64,000 nucleotides of DNA. Source: Sipunculus nudus. Taxonomy: Eukaryota > Annelida > Sipuncula > Golfingiida > Sipunculidae. Shown piece after piece: positions 61,991-64,000 of the stretch. How positions within the stretch are numbered: the stretch's first letter is position 1; every line of letters begins with the position of its first letter. Below the pieces are notes generated by a model. That model did not search any database and had not been told where the DNA came from. It worked only from the letters and a program-made list of their open reading frames with translations. Location: positions 32,904,862 to 32,968,861 of the forward strand of contig CM049307.1 in NCBI GenBank assembly GCA_026874595.1, read 5' to 3'. The translations under genes and the position numbers were made by a program.

Positions 61991-62537
61991 CTGAAATAGC
62001 ATATTTTACTACTAAAGAAAAGACACACCAAGCTGACACCACTGTAACTAAATCTTATTTCCTAACCCATAACTTGTTTTAATCAGTTTACTCTGTGGGG
62101 GTCAAACATAACACACTGCACTTAGTTACAGTGAAGCTAAACCAGCAAATGATTGAAAGTATTTTAATCTTTTCAGCACCATTATGCTGGACTTTTTGGA
62201 ATGTACAAAATATCATCAGATATGGCAAAATATAACTCATACACATATCCTTCACAAGAAATGGAACAAAAAAAATTTACAAACCCACAAATGTAAAGAT
62301 TATCTCAATGTATTCCATAAATGTCATTGCACAGTTGTTTACCATGGTGTAAGTAAGAAGCCAGAACTTTATACATAATTTTAATCTCATGACAATAAAA
62401 ATTCCATGTTATAAGCTGGTAACTATTAAATATTCAACAACAAAAAAGAGTCGACCGCTTAGTCAATCTCTACTAACATCATCATTAGAGCTTTTCTTAA
62501 AGGTTAACACAAAGATAGGTAGACTAATGTTATTGGA

Positions 62538-63209
62538 AGGTACATAGCAAGATGGACACACTACTGTTATTTATAGGGCACACATTAAGATGGGTATATC
62601 ACTGGTACTTAGGAGCTACACATTAAGAATAGTAAATCACTGATATTGAGAGGTAAACTGTCCCCTGTCTTTAGAAAGTACAGAGTAAGATGGGTACACC
62701 ACATTTATTTAGAAAGTACACAGTAAGATGGGTACACTACTGTTATTTAAAAAGTACACAGAAAGATGGATACACTACTGTAATTTAACAAGTACACAGT
62801 AAGATGAGTACACTACTGTTATTCAAAAAGTGCACAGTAAGATGGGTACACTACTGTTATTTAAAAGGTACACAGTAAGATGGATACACTACTGTTATTT
62901 AAAAAGTACACAGTAAGATGGGTACACTACTGTTATTTAAAAAGTACACAGTAAGATGAGTATACTACCGTTATTTAAAAAGTACACAGAAAGATGGATA
63001 CACTACTGTTTTTAACAAGTACACAGTAAGATGGGCACACTACTGTTATTCAAGAAGTGCACAGTAAGATGGTTACACTACTGTTATTTAAAAATTACAC
63101 AGTAAGATGGGTACACTACTGTTATTTAAAAAGTACACACCGTGTAAGATTGGTACACTACTGTTATTTAAAAAGTACACAGTAAGATGGGTACACTACT
63201 GTTATTTAA
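62538..63209. repeat. 38-bp minisatellite, about 15 or more units
   Basis: The unit AAGTACACAGTAAGATGGGT followed by ACACTACTGTTATTTAAA repeats head to tail, well kept from about 62670 to 63209 and degenerate from 62538. There are no spacers and no dyad symmetry, so it is not a CRISPR array. It lies in the BicC1 intron upstream of the first visible exon. Confidence 0.9.
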
Positions 63210-63389
63210 CTAGAATATCAGCAGAAGCTGACAAAAGCCCTCAGCCAAAAGAACAGTGTTTAGAGGTGGTAACAGTAACAAGTACTAAATATCTGTTCTC
63301 ACATGGATGTATATCTGTACATGTCTCAGTTACAAATTTAAAATGGAGAGGTATGTACCATGATTCATAACAATCCACCAAATGCTTCC

Positions 63390-64000
63390 TGAAAAATAAG
63401 CTTCTAAGTTTTATTCTATTATCAGCTCTGTGACCTTGAAAAGTAGGTCAAGGTCACCCATCTTCGAACTTGACCGAGATTTTGTCGATATACATCTTCA
63501 CCAAAGAAATAAAATTCCTATTGTTAATCCTTTTAGAGATATCCCGCTCACAAGGCCAAAGTTGAAAAATCCAAGAAAAATTCATTAAAAATCAGAAATT
63601 GCAGGTGGCGCCCCCAAACTTGTGCAGCAGTTACAGACCATTACTCCCTATGATCATAGCAAGTATTGTGAAAATCCAGCCAATGGTTCCTGAGAAATAA
63701 GCTTCTAAATGTTTTTTCTATAATCAGCTCTAAAACGTAGAAAAATAGGTCAAGGTAACCCATCTTCGAACTTGACCGAGATTTTGTCAATATACATCTT
63801 CACCGAAAAAATAAAATTCCTACGGTGAATCCTTTTAGAGATATCCCGCTCACAAGCCCAAAGTTGAAAAATCCGATAAAAATTCATTAAAAATCAGATA
63901 TTGTAGGTGGCGCCACCAAACTTGTGTAGCAGGTACAGATTATCAGTCCCAATAATCATAGTGAGTTTTGTGAAAATCCACCAAATGGTTCCTGAGTAAT
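63390..64000. repeat. 302-bp tandem repeat at window edge
   Basis: CATCTTCGAACTTGACCGAG occurs at 63459 and 63761, a 302-bp period, with AGATATCCCGCTCACAAG and GCAGGTGGCGCC (63604) or GTAGGTGGCGCCACC (63906-63917) in each unit. The array continues past the end of the window. Confidence 0.85.

Noticed and set aside
62660-63209. CRISPR-like array
   Set aside because: Units are contiguous 38-bp repeats without unique spacers, in an animal intron.

Overview
The window is nuclear DNA of an invertebrate animal, most likely a mollusc and perhaps a bivalve. It is AT-rich and intron-bearing, and it is crowded with degenerate LINEs and with tandem-core repeat elements. The phylum is inferred from the repeat style and from protein resemblance recalled from memory; no search was run.

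The right half (about 32.5 to 62.0 kb, minus strand) holds one convincing gene, the Bicaudal-C homologue (BicC1). It encodes an RNA-binding post-transcriptional regulator with KH domains and a C-terminal SAM domain. I resolved 17 coding exons whose intron phases all agree. They total 2469 nt including the stop, or 822 residues, running from a KH domain to the natural C terminus. The 5' exons lie beyond base 64000. Three of its introns are swollen by transposable elements. A foldback element of about 5.5 kb (34.7-40.2 kb) contains one tandem-core element, a second copy of that element lies at 46.1-47.8 kb, and a nested hAT-like/pogo-like composite lies at 49.5-53.1 kb.

The left half (1 to about 27.7 kb) has no intact gene. 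It holds a LINE reverse-transcriptase remnant whose two parts (1.1-3.0 and 10.8-11.5 kb) appear split by about 7.7 kb of nested repeats. It also holds several families of large repeats with tandem units of about 217, 300 and 330 bp, a two-exon cytochrome P450 pseudogene on the plus strand (16.3-19.5 kb), a decayed LINE on the minus strand (about 22.6-23.3 kb), and two copies of another repeat family (20.6-21.7 and 25.6-27.6 kb). The stretch 27.7-32.5 kb, just downstream of BicC1, is mostly unique AT-rich sequence and may include its 3' UTR.

The most interesting signals are in the repeats. A perfect 12-bp palindrome, GGTGGCGCCACC, recurs in several different repeat families and also inside a BicC1 coding exon. 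CTCF-like core motifs are clustered in repeats of the first 14 kb. Nuclear-receptor-like half-site arrays are repeated every 288 bp or so within BicC1 introns. I found no CRISPR array, rRNA, convincing tRNA gene or operon-like system.
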